Below are positions 45,169-55,946 of a stretch of DNA of 64,000 nucleotides, piece by piece. Position 1 is the first letter of the stretch. Each line of letters begins with the position of its first letter. Origin of the DNA: Anastrepha obliqua (taxonomy: Eukaryota; Arthropoda; Insecta; Diptera; Tephritidae). The position numbers and the translations under genes are program-made. The notes beneath the pieces are model-generated. The model had not been told where the DNA came from and made no database searches. It saw only the letters and a program-made list of their open reading frames with translations. The stretch covers positions 82,901,784-82,965,783 of the forward strand of contig NC_072893.1 in assembly GCF_027943255.1 (NCBI RefSeq), written 5' to 3'.

Positions 45169-45375
45169 ACCTACAGTTTCAAGCCGACTCCGAACGCCAG
45201 ATATTTTTTAGTAGGAACTTTTTGAGAAGAATTAATACACTCGGAGGTTTCCCATTGCCCGCCGAAGGGTGACCGCTATCAGAAAAAAGTGTATCTTCAT
45301 ATTTGGTCTTTTACCGAGATTCGAACCTACGATCTTTCGGAATTCCGCAACAACTAATTCGGCTACGGCGGCCGC
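45169..45375 (-). mobile_element. tRNA-derived SINE, copy 7
   Basis: Reverse complement starts gcggccgccgtagccgaatt, followed by the B box (gtaggttcgaatctcggtaa) and the body (aatgggaaacctccgagtgt), ending at ggtcccttcaagacgc. It is 3'-truncated before the final ACCCAAAAAGGG block. Confidence 0.8.
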
Positions 45376-47480
45376 GTATTGCGTATTATAAATATTATAA
45401 GCCTGTACAATGCAGTTTGGTAAAATCGAATTGGTGAAATAATTTGTAAGTTATGGCGGCCATGTTTCTAATAGACAGAGTTTACATTATTTAAATTTCC
45501 TCCAAGAGCAAAATCCGCCAAACAGTCGAATCATGAATGACTAATTGTTGAGAACGATGTTGAAGGTTGTTCAGAAACACTTTACACTACTTTCTATCCT
45601 CGAAAGAACCAGTTTCTTGAAATGTTTTTTAACCAACCTTTGAATTGGCGACTTATTCGCGTGATTATTTCCAACAAAAAATCACGAATTTTGCGATATT
45701 TTTTGTGATGCAATCGTGAATGTAAAATTTTACATTATTTGAGTGACAAATACAAAAATGATATAGCAAAAAGTACCCGTCTAGGAATCATTCACTACTG
45801 ACATCTGGGTGTCACTTTTGAAAGATCTTTTATTAGCTGCTTTCGATTCGCCACTTCTCTGCACGCTAAGCGAAAAATTTGTATGCGAAAGCAATAGGCA
45901 ACTTTGTCTTTAGACGCACAGCTCATGAGCAGCTCACTTAGGCCAATGCATCGAAAAATTAGAGAGCATATTTTGTAGTTAATTTTTTCATACATTTACA
46001 AGGGTTGCTTTGAAAATCAAAGAAATTATATAACAGCTTTTCGCAGGAGAATAATGCAGTGCTACCAAATCGTTAGATTCAAGTAACATATTTGGTTTTA
46101 TTCACTACTCGCTAGGTGGTTGGTTAAGCGAAAGAAGGCTATTTTGAAATGGGGGGTGTAAGTGTAAAACATCATTCACAATAAATGGGAGCAGAGACTT
46201 AGAATAAGAGTTATTAAAAGCGTATGCGACAACTATATTTTTAAAAAATAATAAGTACATTAAAATTATAACTGTGAAGTAAGCTGTATTTATATGAATA
46301 TACTATATTTTTATGAATACCATTGCACTTTTCTCCTTAAGCTAAATGCCTTTTTACGTGTTTTAATAATCATCCAATACTAACCTCGATGCACATACAT
46401 ATGTCGCCTTTGCAAATTCCCTCCTTTGTACGGAAGAATTGATTTTAGACAATAGCAGCCAACTCCGGTACGAATGTCGTCTGCTTGCAGCACGCACTTG
46501 CAATGCATATATGTATGTACATCCATACAAATTCATCTATTAGACATATATACTACATTTAAGTATTTTGCATGTGCCTTCCCATTTATGAGCCTAATGG
46601 TAGTAGCAATGCATGTAAATTGTGGCATATAATAAAACGCAGAAAATATGTGTACGAGTATGAGCAAGCGAACACAAACAGCTAAACCTAAATATGTACA
46701 TACTTATACGCATTTAGTGCATATTCATAGAAACTGAAGTGGAGTTGGGAATTCTGTCTGCGAGCAGCAACAGGAAGAGCTGTGGAAACAACTGTGGTAA
46801 CAACAGCATTCTAACAACTCTGATATCAGCCAACAACCAACAACAATAACAACATTGCTAGCAGCCATAATACAATATTATATACATATATATATTATGT
46901 ATATGTATATGTGTGTATATTAAGAACAACTACACGCCAAGCACCGGTAGTACAATTATTTATAGTCTGCTGCCCTTGAAGGAGACATAAATTGACAAAT
47001 AATTGGGGGTCCACTCGATGAATGATTTATATGAGTCGGTAATGGCTATAGAGCCATGGCCAAGCTAAAGCCAAGTCAGTCGTACTGCGACAGAAGCAAG
47101 CAGTGACCGAAGAGGCTGCTGTTGTTGCTTGCTGATGGAAGATGATGATAGCACTGGAGTTGGAGATGCTAATGCAGTGCCAGCATTGTGCAGCTCAGCT
47201 GAAGAGGATGAAGGAATTCTACTACAGTACGAGTGCGAGTACTCGTAATGCATACCACAACATGTGGAATTATAGTATTGGTGAACTTGAAATGTGTTCG
47301 AGTATGCGTGTGTGTATGTGATAATGTTTGTTACGCATTGGCATTATTTTGCCGCATAATAAAGTGATGAAGTATGACTAGAAATTGAAGCAGGTATTAA
47401 GGTAATAAGCAAATTGCTGTTGTAGCTGTATTGAGTGTATATTCTGTATATATAAATATATATATATATATATATTAAAT
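45376..47480. other. Non-coding region
   Basis: Unique AT-rich DNA with (TA)n repeats at about 46,876-46,922 and 47,447-47,475. Frames at 45,795-45,995 and 47,065-47,253 are uninformative (the latter Ser-rich from a CAG/TGC tract). Confidence 0.55.
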
Positions 47481-47624
47481 ATTAGGCCGGATCGATTTGT
47501 GGGGAGGCAAAAAAAATCGCCCATTGCTCTGTGAAAATCATATTCTAGGGATCAAAATAAGAAACTTTGCCGAAGGAACCATACCTCTAAAACGAATTCT
47601 GTGGTCCACCAATTTGGGTCGAAC
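47481..47624. repeat. Fold-back element, left arm
   Basis: About 130 bases align with the reverse complement of 47,816-47,946 at roughly 90 percent by eye, with a small insertion near the outer end. Confidence 0.8.
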
Positions 47625-47815
47625 TTTTTAGTTTCTTTTCTAATGTAAAGGCCAAAAATGGTGATATTTTGAAATGATTGTATGGGGAACCCCTCAGGGG
47701 AGTCCCAGGGGGTGTGCGACTTGCATGGGTGGATCGGCCGTCCAAAGTTAGTGGGGGTCGGTCCTACATTTGGACTCGATTGGAGCACTCTAAATGGGTC
47801 AAAGTGGGATTTTTC

Positions 47816-47946
47816 GTTCGACCCAAATTGGGGGACATCAGAAATCGTTTTAGAGGTATTGTTCCTTCGGCAAAGTTTCTTATTTTGATCCCTAGAATAC
47901 GATTTTTACAGAGCAATGAGCGATTTTCAAATCGACCCGCCCTAAT
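47816..47946. repeat. Fold-back element, right arm
   Basis: Inverted partner of 47,481-47,624. Confidence 0.8.
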
Positions 47947-48434
47947 AAATATATATCTATCGGTATTTGTATGTATAGATATGTATATAGACATATAGAA
48001 CGAGGCGCATGCACACTTTGTTAGGCCGAGCTTTCACTTTCATTTTCGGTACGCATCAGAATCTTTTCCCGCTACCCTAAAAAGGAGTCCTTCTTTTAAT
48101 AACTCTACAGTTTCGGATAATAAAAAAACATTTTATAACCAGAAGATTGTTCAAGCCAAAAATGAACTCGGATCTATGCTATTGCCTAAAAAGAGGTGAT
48201 CCCTGTTAGAAAATCCTTTTCTATTATTTGATGTTTTTTATCCACAGTGAGCATCGAACTTTGGATCAGCCGCTTAACAGTCACGCACAAAATCGCTTAC
48301 GTACCGTGGGCGTATATACCGGCACATGTGAATATGTATTTAGATTTATTGAAACAGTAATGACACAAAAGCTTTATAAACAACATAATTGCTGGCGTTT
48401 TTGAACTGCTTCCCCCAATATTGATAGGAATTTT
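47947..48434. other. Spacer
   Basis: Simple TATATC-rich start, then unique DNA. No gene. Confidence 0.5.
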
Positions 48435-48451
48435 CTCTCTTGATAGGTTAG
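48435..48451. repeat. 17-bp target-site duplication, left
   Basis: ctctcttgataggttag, identical to 50,387-50,403. Confidence 0.88.
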
Positions 48452-48541
48452 GTCAGGTTAGGTTGAAGCGGTTGTCTTGTGGGACACACTCAGGCTTATA
48501 GCGCATTGTGATGCCGCGTGGGGGAGCTTTCCCTATTTCTC

Positions 48542-49420
48542 CTAAAACCATTGTGCGCTTTTCATAAATTTTAGAAGATCTCCTATTTCTGCGGAACTGA
48601 GATCTTCCAATTCGTTAAAAAATTGTTTGCGTAGAATAGCAAATCTCCCTCTGGATAGAGCAGGACAATGGCACAGAAGGTGCAAGATTGTCTCCTCCTC
48701 TTCCTCAACAAGACAACTTCTACAGAAGTCGTGTGCTTGCACACCCATCCTTTGGGCGTGTCTACCTATTAGGCAATGTCCCGTTATGACTGAAATCAGT
48801 GTGCTAAGACTGTGTTTATTTTGGCCTAGCAAAGATTCTGTGCGTTTAGCACTAAGAGTCGGCCACAGATGATGGGCGATTTTGCAGGTGCCTTCAGTAC
48901 TCCATCTTTCGTTTGCTTTCCTTACGATTTCTTCAAAGATAAGTAGCTTACATGTTTGTAAGGGAATGCATATGTCATTGACTATGCACTCATCGGTCAA
49001 CTTGGTGCCGGGTCTCGCTAGTTCATCGGCTCTACAGTGACCCTCAATGTCGCGATGGCCAGGAACCCATATTATCCTTAGGCGAAATGACTCAGCCATC
49101 TCGTTAAGAGATGTGCGGCATTTCATGGCTACCTTGGAGGTTGTCGACTGCTTTGTGAGGGATTTTATCGCCGTCTGGTTGTCAGTGAAAATGTAGATAT
49201 CATTTCCGGATATCGCATCACACTGTACCAGTGTCTCGGCTTTCGTTATTGCCATCAGTTTGGCTTGAAAGACACTACAGTAGTCGGGGAGCCGAAAACT
49301 GAAGGAGATCCCCAGGTGCTCGGAATATACTATACACCTCCGCCCAGCCTGCCCTCGAGCTTTGAGCCATCTGTGTATACATGGATAGACTCGCCCTGTC
49401 TTACATCGTCCTGTTCCCAC
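48542..49420 (-). pseudogene. LINE RNase H region, copy F (292 codons open)
   Basis: Holds SFRLPDYCSVFQAKLMAITK, IYIFTDNQTAIKSLTKQS (second Asp), RIIWVPGHRDIEGHCRADEL and HDFCRSCLVEEEEETILHLL, the Cys/His segment. The first RNase H Asp lies in the adjacent frame near 49,395 (CIHRWLKARGQAGRR here replaces ..TDGSK.....G.), so there is a frameshift at the beginning. The gene ends LLKFMKSAQWF at 48,542. Apart from that frameshift it is well preserved. Confidence 0.82.
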
Positions 49421-49593
49421 CTTTCTCTTGAGGGTAGGAGGGTCGTGAACGATGTAATGGCAAGTGTGGGCGGGAGTGTATAGTCCACCAATCCGGGAAT
49501 CTCCGAAGTGCCAGCCAGGATTTTGCCGTGACCGTAGCTCTTATTTGACCACTTACTTAGAGTGTTCAGCCTTATTGCCGTGCTGCGCGCGAT

Positions 49594-49869
49594 TTATTTT
49601 GCCTGCAAATCTACCGGCAGGAAGTTTAATGTCGCATATAATGCTTTCGATGGTGTGGTTGACGTCGCCCCAGTTATGAGAACAGATGCTAGTCTCTGAA
49701 CCTTGTCAAGTTTTTCGATGTTCACCCCCTTCTCAAGGGCATTCCACCATATTACAATGCCATAGTAGAGCATAGGCCTAACCACTGCTGTGTACAGCCA
49801 GTGTATCATTCTGGGTTCCAATCCCCATCTCTTTCCAATTAGCCTTCCGCAGGAGTACAACGCCATCAT
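49594..49869 (-). pseudogene. LINE linker, copy F
   Basis: MMALYSCGRLIGKRWGLEPR, MIHWLYTAVVRPMLYYGIVI, then WWNALEKGVNIEKLDKVQRL and ITGATSTTPSKALYATLNFL. This is the conserved stretch between RT and RNase H, with W.P.+..WLY.A.V.P.+.YG..VW. It is followed by a frame break before the RNase H frame. Confidence 0.8.
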
Positions 49870-50136
49870 AGATTTGCGTACTCTATCTGCGACTGTGAGC
49901 CCCCAATTTAGCTTCCTATCCAGTACAAGTCCTAGATATTTCGCCTTTTCTGTTACTCTAAGTGGTTTCCCTCCTAGGAATATGTGTTTAAGAGCAGGTG
50001 TTTTATGTTTTCTGCTAAATAGTATCAGATCCGTTTTTTTTCCGGATTTGCTTCAAGTCCTCGAATTTTACACCAAAGTGATAGTCTATTGAGGGATCTT
50101 TGTTGAAGATCGCATAAAGTTGGAAGGTGCTTCCCC

Positions 50137-50386
50137 GAGATTGCTATAGCAATATCATCGGCATTATTTCCCCTCCCATTTTTTCAAGTTCTTGAAGAAG
50201 ATTATTCACAGTTAAGTTCCACAGAAGTGGAGAGATTACCCCACCTTGGGGTGTACCCCTGATCGGGAATTTCTTGGTGGAGGTGTCACCCAAATTTGCG
50301 ATTATTGTTCGCCCAGTTAGCATTCGTTCTATAAACGAGACTAGTGCCTTGTTTACACCCATTTCCGGTAGCGAAGTTGTAATAGC
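50137..50386 (-). pseudogene. LINE reverse transcriptase palm remnant, copy F
   Basis: Starts at the 5' truncation with SFIERMLTGRTIIANLGDTS, then IRGTPQGGVISPLLWNLTVN (RT motif B). NADDIAIAIS follows (motif C, the family YADD, at about 50,137-50,168) but in the adjacent frame, so one base is gained or lost just before it. Confidence 0.8.
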
Positions 50387-50403
50387 CTCTCTTGATAGGT
50401 TAG
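50387..50403. repeat. 17-bp target-site duplication, right
   Basis: ctctcttgataggttag, identical to 48,435-48,451. Confidence 0.88.
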
Positions 50404-51335
50404 AATAAATTTTATTGAGAAAAAAATATATATAATATTGATATAAATAATATATATATAAACATATATTTAAATAAAGTTGGTATGTACTTCATTTTTT
50501 TGGGGGCTCGCCTGAGCTTCTACTCCATATTGTCATGGGCGCCTTGATGTTGTAGAGGCCCGACCGATTTATGAGGCCTCCAAACGGTATATGATTTTTA
50601 TAAGGAGCTTTTTCATGGTACAATGAGTATGTGTACACATATTTCTCTTTAAATGTACAATTTTCTTATTAAGCTATGTATTTCGTCCAACTTGTCGAGA
50701 AGGTTGGAGCAGCTAACTGCAAGTGAGCTAATGTGAATACCTGCAAAGTGTTGCGTCCGTTTTGATTGAAACTCGATAAAGGAAGAGCACGGGACTTCGT
50801 TAATTGGGAGCATGAAGGAGATTTTGAAATCAATTAAAATGTGATTTGATTTTCAGCGGTAAGGTATTAAGGTTTCATTTATTGGTGTGTGACTGCAAAG
50901 GAATCATTACTTATAAGCTGCTCTCATTGGGACTAACACTAAATTCGGTCATTGACTACATTGAAAATCAAGATTTAGTGAATAAGATCAGGTCAGGTCA
51001 GAATAAGTGTATAGGACACCTTTCTTTCTGCTCCACCAAAATAAAATAGAGCTGGACATATCTTTAAAGATATGTTAGAAGCTTGGTGGGTTTGGGAACT
51101 ATGATTTTCAAGCATTTGCAAAATTGCTTGGATTATGCAGAGTGATGCAACTATTTTCGACACGGTTTTGAATTTTTCTGAAAATTGGCTTAATTGTAGG
51201 CTGAGAAACTGAAAAAATTTTGGAATTTTTTTTTATAATTTTAAGATTTATTCAATGATGAAAATTTTGGTATTTTGGATTTTTTAAACTAATTTTTTTT
51301 AATTTTTAGGATAAAATATACTAAAAAACAAATTC
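50404..51335. other. Spacer
   Basis: AT-rich with a (TA)n patch near 50,425-50,470. The 67-codon frame at 50,846 is uninformative. Confidence 0.5.
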
Positions 51336-51415
51336 GGAACAAAACTAATATTTATTTGTTCAATATTTTTGGGGAAAAAATGTATCTGTGCAATTTTTGG
51401 AAACAGAATATCTAA
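51336..51415 (+). repeat. Direct repeat flanking mariner, left copy
   Basis: cggaacaaaactaatattta, then ttgttcaatatttttgggga, then aaaatgtatctgtgc. Repeated in the same orientation at 52,578-52,660. Confidence 0.75.
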
Positions 51416-51479
51416 ACTATTTATAAAAAAAAGAAAATAATCTCTGTGAAGAAAGTACTGCGAATTGCTCAATAAAACG

Positions 51480-52565
51480 CCAAAATAATTGTTTAATAAT
51501 CGAAATTTATTTTGTCGTCTTCAAAATAGGTTCCATTCGAAGCAATACACATATGCCAACGATTAGTCCAGTCATCAAAGCACCTTTTAAACGCGTTTGA
51601 AGATATCTTCTTCAGCTCCTTCACCGAACTGTCTTCAATGGCCTCTATCGACGCAAAGCGGCGTCCGCGGAGTGGCAATTTAAGTCTTGGGAAAAGGAAA
51701 GGGTCACAGTTGCTAAACCCAATGAATACGGTGCAGTTTTTGGTCAAAAAAGTGTTCACATTATGAGCCTTGTGAGACCGTGCGTTATCATGGTCCAAGA
51801 TCCATGAGTTTTCTTTCCACAAATTGGGCCATTTTCTATGCACTCCTACATTCTCTCTCAAATGTCGCATAACTTCCTAATAGTATTTTTTATTTACCGT
51901 GGAGCCATTTGGAATGAATTTCGAGTGTACAACACCATGACAATCAAAGAAAACGAGTAGCATGACTTCCACTTTTGACCGACTTCGACGTCATTTTTTA
52001 GATTTCGGCTCATATGGCTGGCGCCATTCAGCGGCCTATTGATTGGTTTACATGTCAAACTCATATACCTACGTATCATCACCTTTTATGATACGCTGGA
52101 TAAACGTTGGGTCCAAATTCACTTGCTCAAGCATGTTTTTAGTCACCTTCTTCTGATGAATTTTTTGAAAGCAATTCAACTCTCTTGGAACGAGTCGAGC
52201 ACGCGTCTCATGCCAAAATGATGGTGTAAAATGTTGCGAATTGATTTGTGAGATATAGATTTGAAGTCCCTCAAGCTTAAATGATGGTTTTCCCGCACCA
52301 TTTCTTTGACTTTGTCGACATTTTCATCCGTTAAAGACGTTGATGGACGACCAGATCGGTGCAAATCTTCCACGACTTCTTGGCCCTCTGCAGAAGCCTT
52401 TTACCACTCGTAGGCCCGTGTTTTTTGATAAAGCACACTCACCATGGGGTTTTTGCAACATTTTCAACGACTCGGCACACGAAATCCCGTTCAAAACACA
52501 AAACTTAAGACAAATTCTTTGTTCGATATATTATCCATTCCCGATGGATGAACACAGTATTTAGT
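51480..52565 (-). pseudogene. Mariner transposase relic
   Basis: Minus strand from about 52,545: IEQRICLKFCVLNGISCAES (first helix-turn-helix), LHRSGRPSTSLTDENVDKVK, then SIRNILHHHFGMRRVL. A broken central part follows, then a 125-codon frame with WILDHDNARSHKAHNVNTFL (second catalytic Asp), FSNCDPFLFPRLKLPLRGRR (third Asp) and DDWTNRWHMCIASNGTYFED at the end. The first Asp region is frame-broken. The element is sandwiched between direct repeats, not obvious inverted ones. Confidence 0.78.
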
Positions 52566-52577
52566 ATACATCAGCAC

Positions 52578-52660
52578 TAATTCAGAACAAAACTAATATT
52601 TGTTTGTTCAATATTTTTGGAGAAAAAATGTGTTTGTGCCTTTTTTGGAAAACAGATTTT
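52578..52660 (+). repeat. Direct repeat flanking mariner, right copy
   Basis: cagaacaaaactaatatttg, ttgttcaatatttttggaga, then aaaatgtgtttgtgc. It is about 85 percent identical by eye to 51,336-51,415, offset by about 1.24 kb. Confidence 0.75.
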
Positions 52661-53434
52661 CGCTTTTTATTATTAATAGCCTAGATAATGCTTAGTAATC
52701 TCTGCAAGTTTCATAATATAATTCCTATAACATTTCGTGGTATATACAGAAAGGTTTAAAATTATGTCCAAGAACTTGGATTACTTGACATGGAATCGTT
52801 AATAAAACATGCCTTTCAAGATTTTTACCGATTTTTACTTTAAAGAAAACTTACTTAAGTAACTTAAAGTATTTCTCAAACGTGGAATTATGAACTCAAC
52901 TTTAATATCTTATTAGACGCTTGATTATTTCGATATGTTGATAGTACCGCTGCTTAAATTTGTCTCTTAATTTCTATATCAGTGGCGCGAGATAACTCTC
53001 AGTTCGAATTCCCTTTTGCAACTTTCCTTGTTTGATATATTAGCATGCCTTACCATATTTTTGAAACCTCATTACCTAGGAATTCTCGAAGAAGAACAGC
53101 TCAGACACTTCGCCTGCCCAAACTGCACACAAGAAGTTTCTGGTAAAATCTTAGACCCAGGTAAAATCTTCACCATCAAGCGTTGGAATTGTGTCTCTTT
53201 GGACAGGCTGACTTTTTTTTAATAACATTCCTTCATATGTAGTGGTTGTAAGGTTCACTCAATGACTCCGTCGCACTGGGCAAAGTATGATAGATTCCAT
53301 GTTTTCTCAAGAAAATATATCAGCTTTAAAATTTATGCTTCAAACAAACTCGCCCTAAACGCTACAAAACTCAATTGTAAATAATTAGTGAGGTAAAAGG
53401 AACGTGGTCGACACTCTCACTTCTTCGTTTTTAT
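52661..53434. other. Spacer with conserved block copy 3
   Basis: Contains agaacttggattacttgaca at 52,771-52,790 (see the related blocks at 12,234 and 18,184). No gene. Confidence 0.45.
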
Positions 53435-53960
53435 TGGAGGAGTAGCTGACTAAGCTATTTTGGCCGAGTTCAACAAAGCGCACCAGTTGTTTCTTTCATA
53501 GGCAGTCAGTCAACCAAGCAGAAATGTCAAATTAAGCAGAAGCTTTCGGAGCTTGGTTTTTTCAACGAAGTGAATGCCTTCCTCTGCCACCACTCTCTGC
53601 CATAATATCAAATACTTTCAGAGCCGGAGCGTGTATATCTATTCGTGCGACTTGACCTTACCGGTGGAACTGTTGTATCTTATTTCGCTGCACTATGTCT
53701 ATGCCAGCGTACAGCTCATCGTTCCATAAATATTTCGCATAATTTTTCGCTCGCACCAAGAGCCGTTCCGTTCGGAGTTATTGTCCATTATTCTATGCCA
53801 TTTAATTGGACGGCCATGACGAGGGACCTATAGAGTGTTGTTTTCCAAGTAGTTCGCTAAGAGAGAAATTTACTGTTCAGTTGCCTACTTAGAACAAAGT
53901 GGCAAGATAGATTGGATTTTAAATAGACGAAGTCCTATAATTTCCCAAATTTGTTACTGC
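53435..53960 (-). mobile_element. Endonuclease/RT-type LINE 3' fragment
   Basis: The nucleotide sequence parallels 6,515-7,190 in order (ttggccgagttcaacaaagc, caccagttgtttctttca, ttcctctgccaccactct, tactttcagagccggagcgt). Protein-level homology is broken by many changes. It is 5'-truncated and more decayed than the other two copies. Confidence 0.6.
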
Positions 53961-55702
53961 CAACTCTCACTAACTGTTGCCATTTGCTCATTTGACTGGC
54001 ATGCACCAATAGAGACTGATCTCTTCTGAGTCGAACAGGCCTAACATAACCGTATAATATTTCCCGCTTAACAGGTCTACTGAGCGGCAGGAGGTGCAAT
54101 ACGGGAACAAAATATCAACGATATATATAAAAAATTTTCACAGATCTTTCATAATTTTGATAAAAGATTTTCAGTGCGCAATTCTCGAAAGATAAATCTA
54201 AATTATGAAAGCTGCATCTGGCGCACAAAAACGGACGCTAAATCCAGAGCAGACATCCTTAATGGAACAGCCAATACATTCCGACTTCTAGCCCATGCGT
54301 TTTTGTCCATCCTGTCCTTGATGTCGTCACCGTTGCTGTCGATTACGGATTAGAAACTTTCCATTGCTTTCCAAGCGAATGAATTTGAATTGTTTTGCCG
54401 CTGATTTAGCAGCGCCAACACAGTAAAAGTAAATATACTCGTAGCTAAAGCAGCATCGCTATGGCGGAAATACCCTCAACAAACGACAACAAGCAGAACG
54501 CCAACTGAAGCGTAAATGGCTTCGGAAACAGTGAACAGTTAAATAAAACATTGACGTCAGGTTATAACCAGCCATCAGTCTATTTAGCCATCTCGCCCAA
54601 CACCTCCTTTTATGCCATCGGTCGGCTTCTCAGCCTTCAACGAAATATTCGTTCTAATGTCGTTGGTTTGTTAGCGTTATTGCCAACAGCATCAACAAGG
54701 AAGCATTCAATGCTGCACCATATACCAACGCTTTATTTGGCTAGTCATCACCCGAGTCTTACACCCACCCCTTGCTTAAGTTCCTACCAACTCTGCTGCT
54801 CAATTACATGGTAATGAATTTCTTCCTTGCTTCATTATTATTGTATGCTGCGAAATTGTTGCAACAGCGCCGCCTCTAGACATACAGATTCTTTTTTTCT
54901 ATTTTTCCAATTATTCTACAGCAGCATCCAACCGCCTCGTGGTGGCCGTCATTTGACAGCTAGAGATGTGTAATTTTGTATGTGGCTTGCTGTAGTGCTA
55001 TACAAACTACAAGTAGCAACAGGAACACTGCCCTGCAAAACCCAGCCTACCTCACTACCCTACACACAGAAATAGCTTACCACATACATTTGTATTTTTG
55101 CCTATCTACTATATACAATATCTACACATACATATACATACAAAAACTTATAGTAGCTATTGGTTGTGAATTATGTACCTTCCTGCTGGTCCCATCTTGC
55201 CCGTCCGACCGGTTAGCCGCTTGATATATGTGAATGCGTTTATATCGCCGTATGTATGTATGTAGGTATGGATGTATGTATGTGAAAGTGTACATGACGC
55301 GCTATAACAATAATCATAATAATCAGCGTCAATGGCCCGAGGCCATCAAATGAACTGTCGATGGTCGAGATTTGAATTAATGTGCACTCTGTTATGAATT
55401 TATGGCATAAAAAACGAGCAACAACAATAGCGCGACTGTAGGAAAAATGTTAATGCTTAGCTGCTTATTTGCGTAGCAAGAGTACAGCTATTAAAATTTG
55501 TAGAAAAAATAACTTACTGTAGGTAAATGGAAAATGAGCTAAATTTGCGAAAACAGAGAAACGCAGAGAATATAGCAGTGCTTTGGTGCGCAAGCGCGCG
55601 AAATATCGAAATAGCGGCTGATAGTAACACTTTTTTAAAGCTGAAATCAACCTTAAAAACAGAATAATCCAAATACATACATAATATGAACTTACCTGTG
55701 CC
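53961..55702. other. Non-coding region
   Basis: Unique DNA with CA-rich and (GTAT)n-type microsatellite (55,250-55,283) patches. Frames at 54,551-54,814 and 54,976-55,224 have no recognisable domain. Confidence 0.55.
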
Positions 55703-55912
55703 CATAATTATGAAAATGGTCTAAGCCATATTTTTCTTGTTTCGAGATATTTAATTTAATAAATTGCATTTAAAAAAAAAAAAAAAAATAAGTTCACATT
55801 GTGCGACCCTTTTATTTAGAATTTTTCCAGACAAATTCCGTGTGAATTTCATGCGAAAATATTTTTTTTTAAGTTGGAATTGACTTAGACCATTTTCAGA
55901 ATTAACTGAACG
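55703..55912. mobile_element. Small MITE-like inverted-repeat unit
   Basis: Left arm aattatgaaaatggtctaag and right arm cttagaccattttcagaatt (about 55,889-55,908) are complementary across about 20 bases. The roughly 170-base centre is AT-rich with a long A run. It lies directly next to a mariner relic. Confidence 0.5.
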
Positions 55913-55946
55913 TCCTATAACTGAATTCAACAAGTTCGTAACGTGT

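Larger units (their letters stand above)
47481..47946. mobile_element. Fold-back MITE-like element
   Basis: 466 bp. The left arm (47,481-47,624) is the near-complement of the right arm (47,816-47,946); both begin ATTAGG..GG..CGATTTG and share ttctagggatcaaaataaga and gaaactttgccgaaggaa. The roughly 190-base centre is GC-rich, with a small palindrome cccctcagggg. No protein can be assigned; all frames in it follow the repeat. Boundaries lie in AT-rich DNA, so the target duplication is uncertain. Confidence 0.8.
48452..50386 (-). mobile_element. LOA/I-like non-LTR element, copy F, with intact target duplication
   Basis: A 1,935-bp, 5'-truncated insertion on the minus strand. Its exact borders are set by the 17-bp direct repeat. 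The 3' end carries a short (AACCT/TGACC)-type tail (48,452-48,466). The order on the minus strand is RT palm remnant, linker, RNase H, Cys/His motif, 3' untranslated region. The untranslated region (ggcatcacaatgcgctataa ... gtgtcccacaagaca) resembles that of copy A, so F and A are the same or sister families. The clean duplication and long open frame suggest it is the youngest LINE here. Confidence 0.88.

Noticed and set aside
48435..48475. GGTTAG/GGTTAGG repeats as interstitial insect telomere (TTAGG)n
   Set aside because: Only imperfect units, explained by the LINE tail and its target duplication.
54551..54814. 87-codon frame as a gene
   Set aside because: No domain, no homologous pattern and no supporting context; length is expected by chance.
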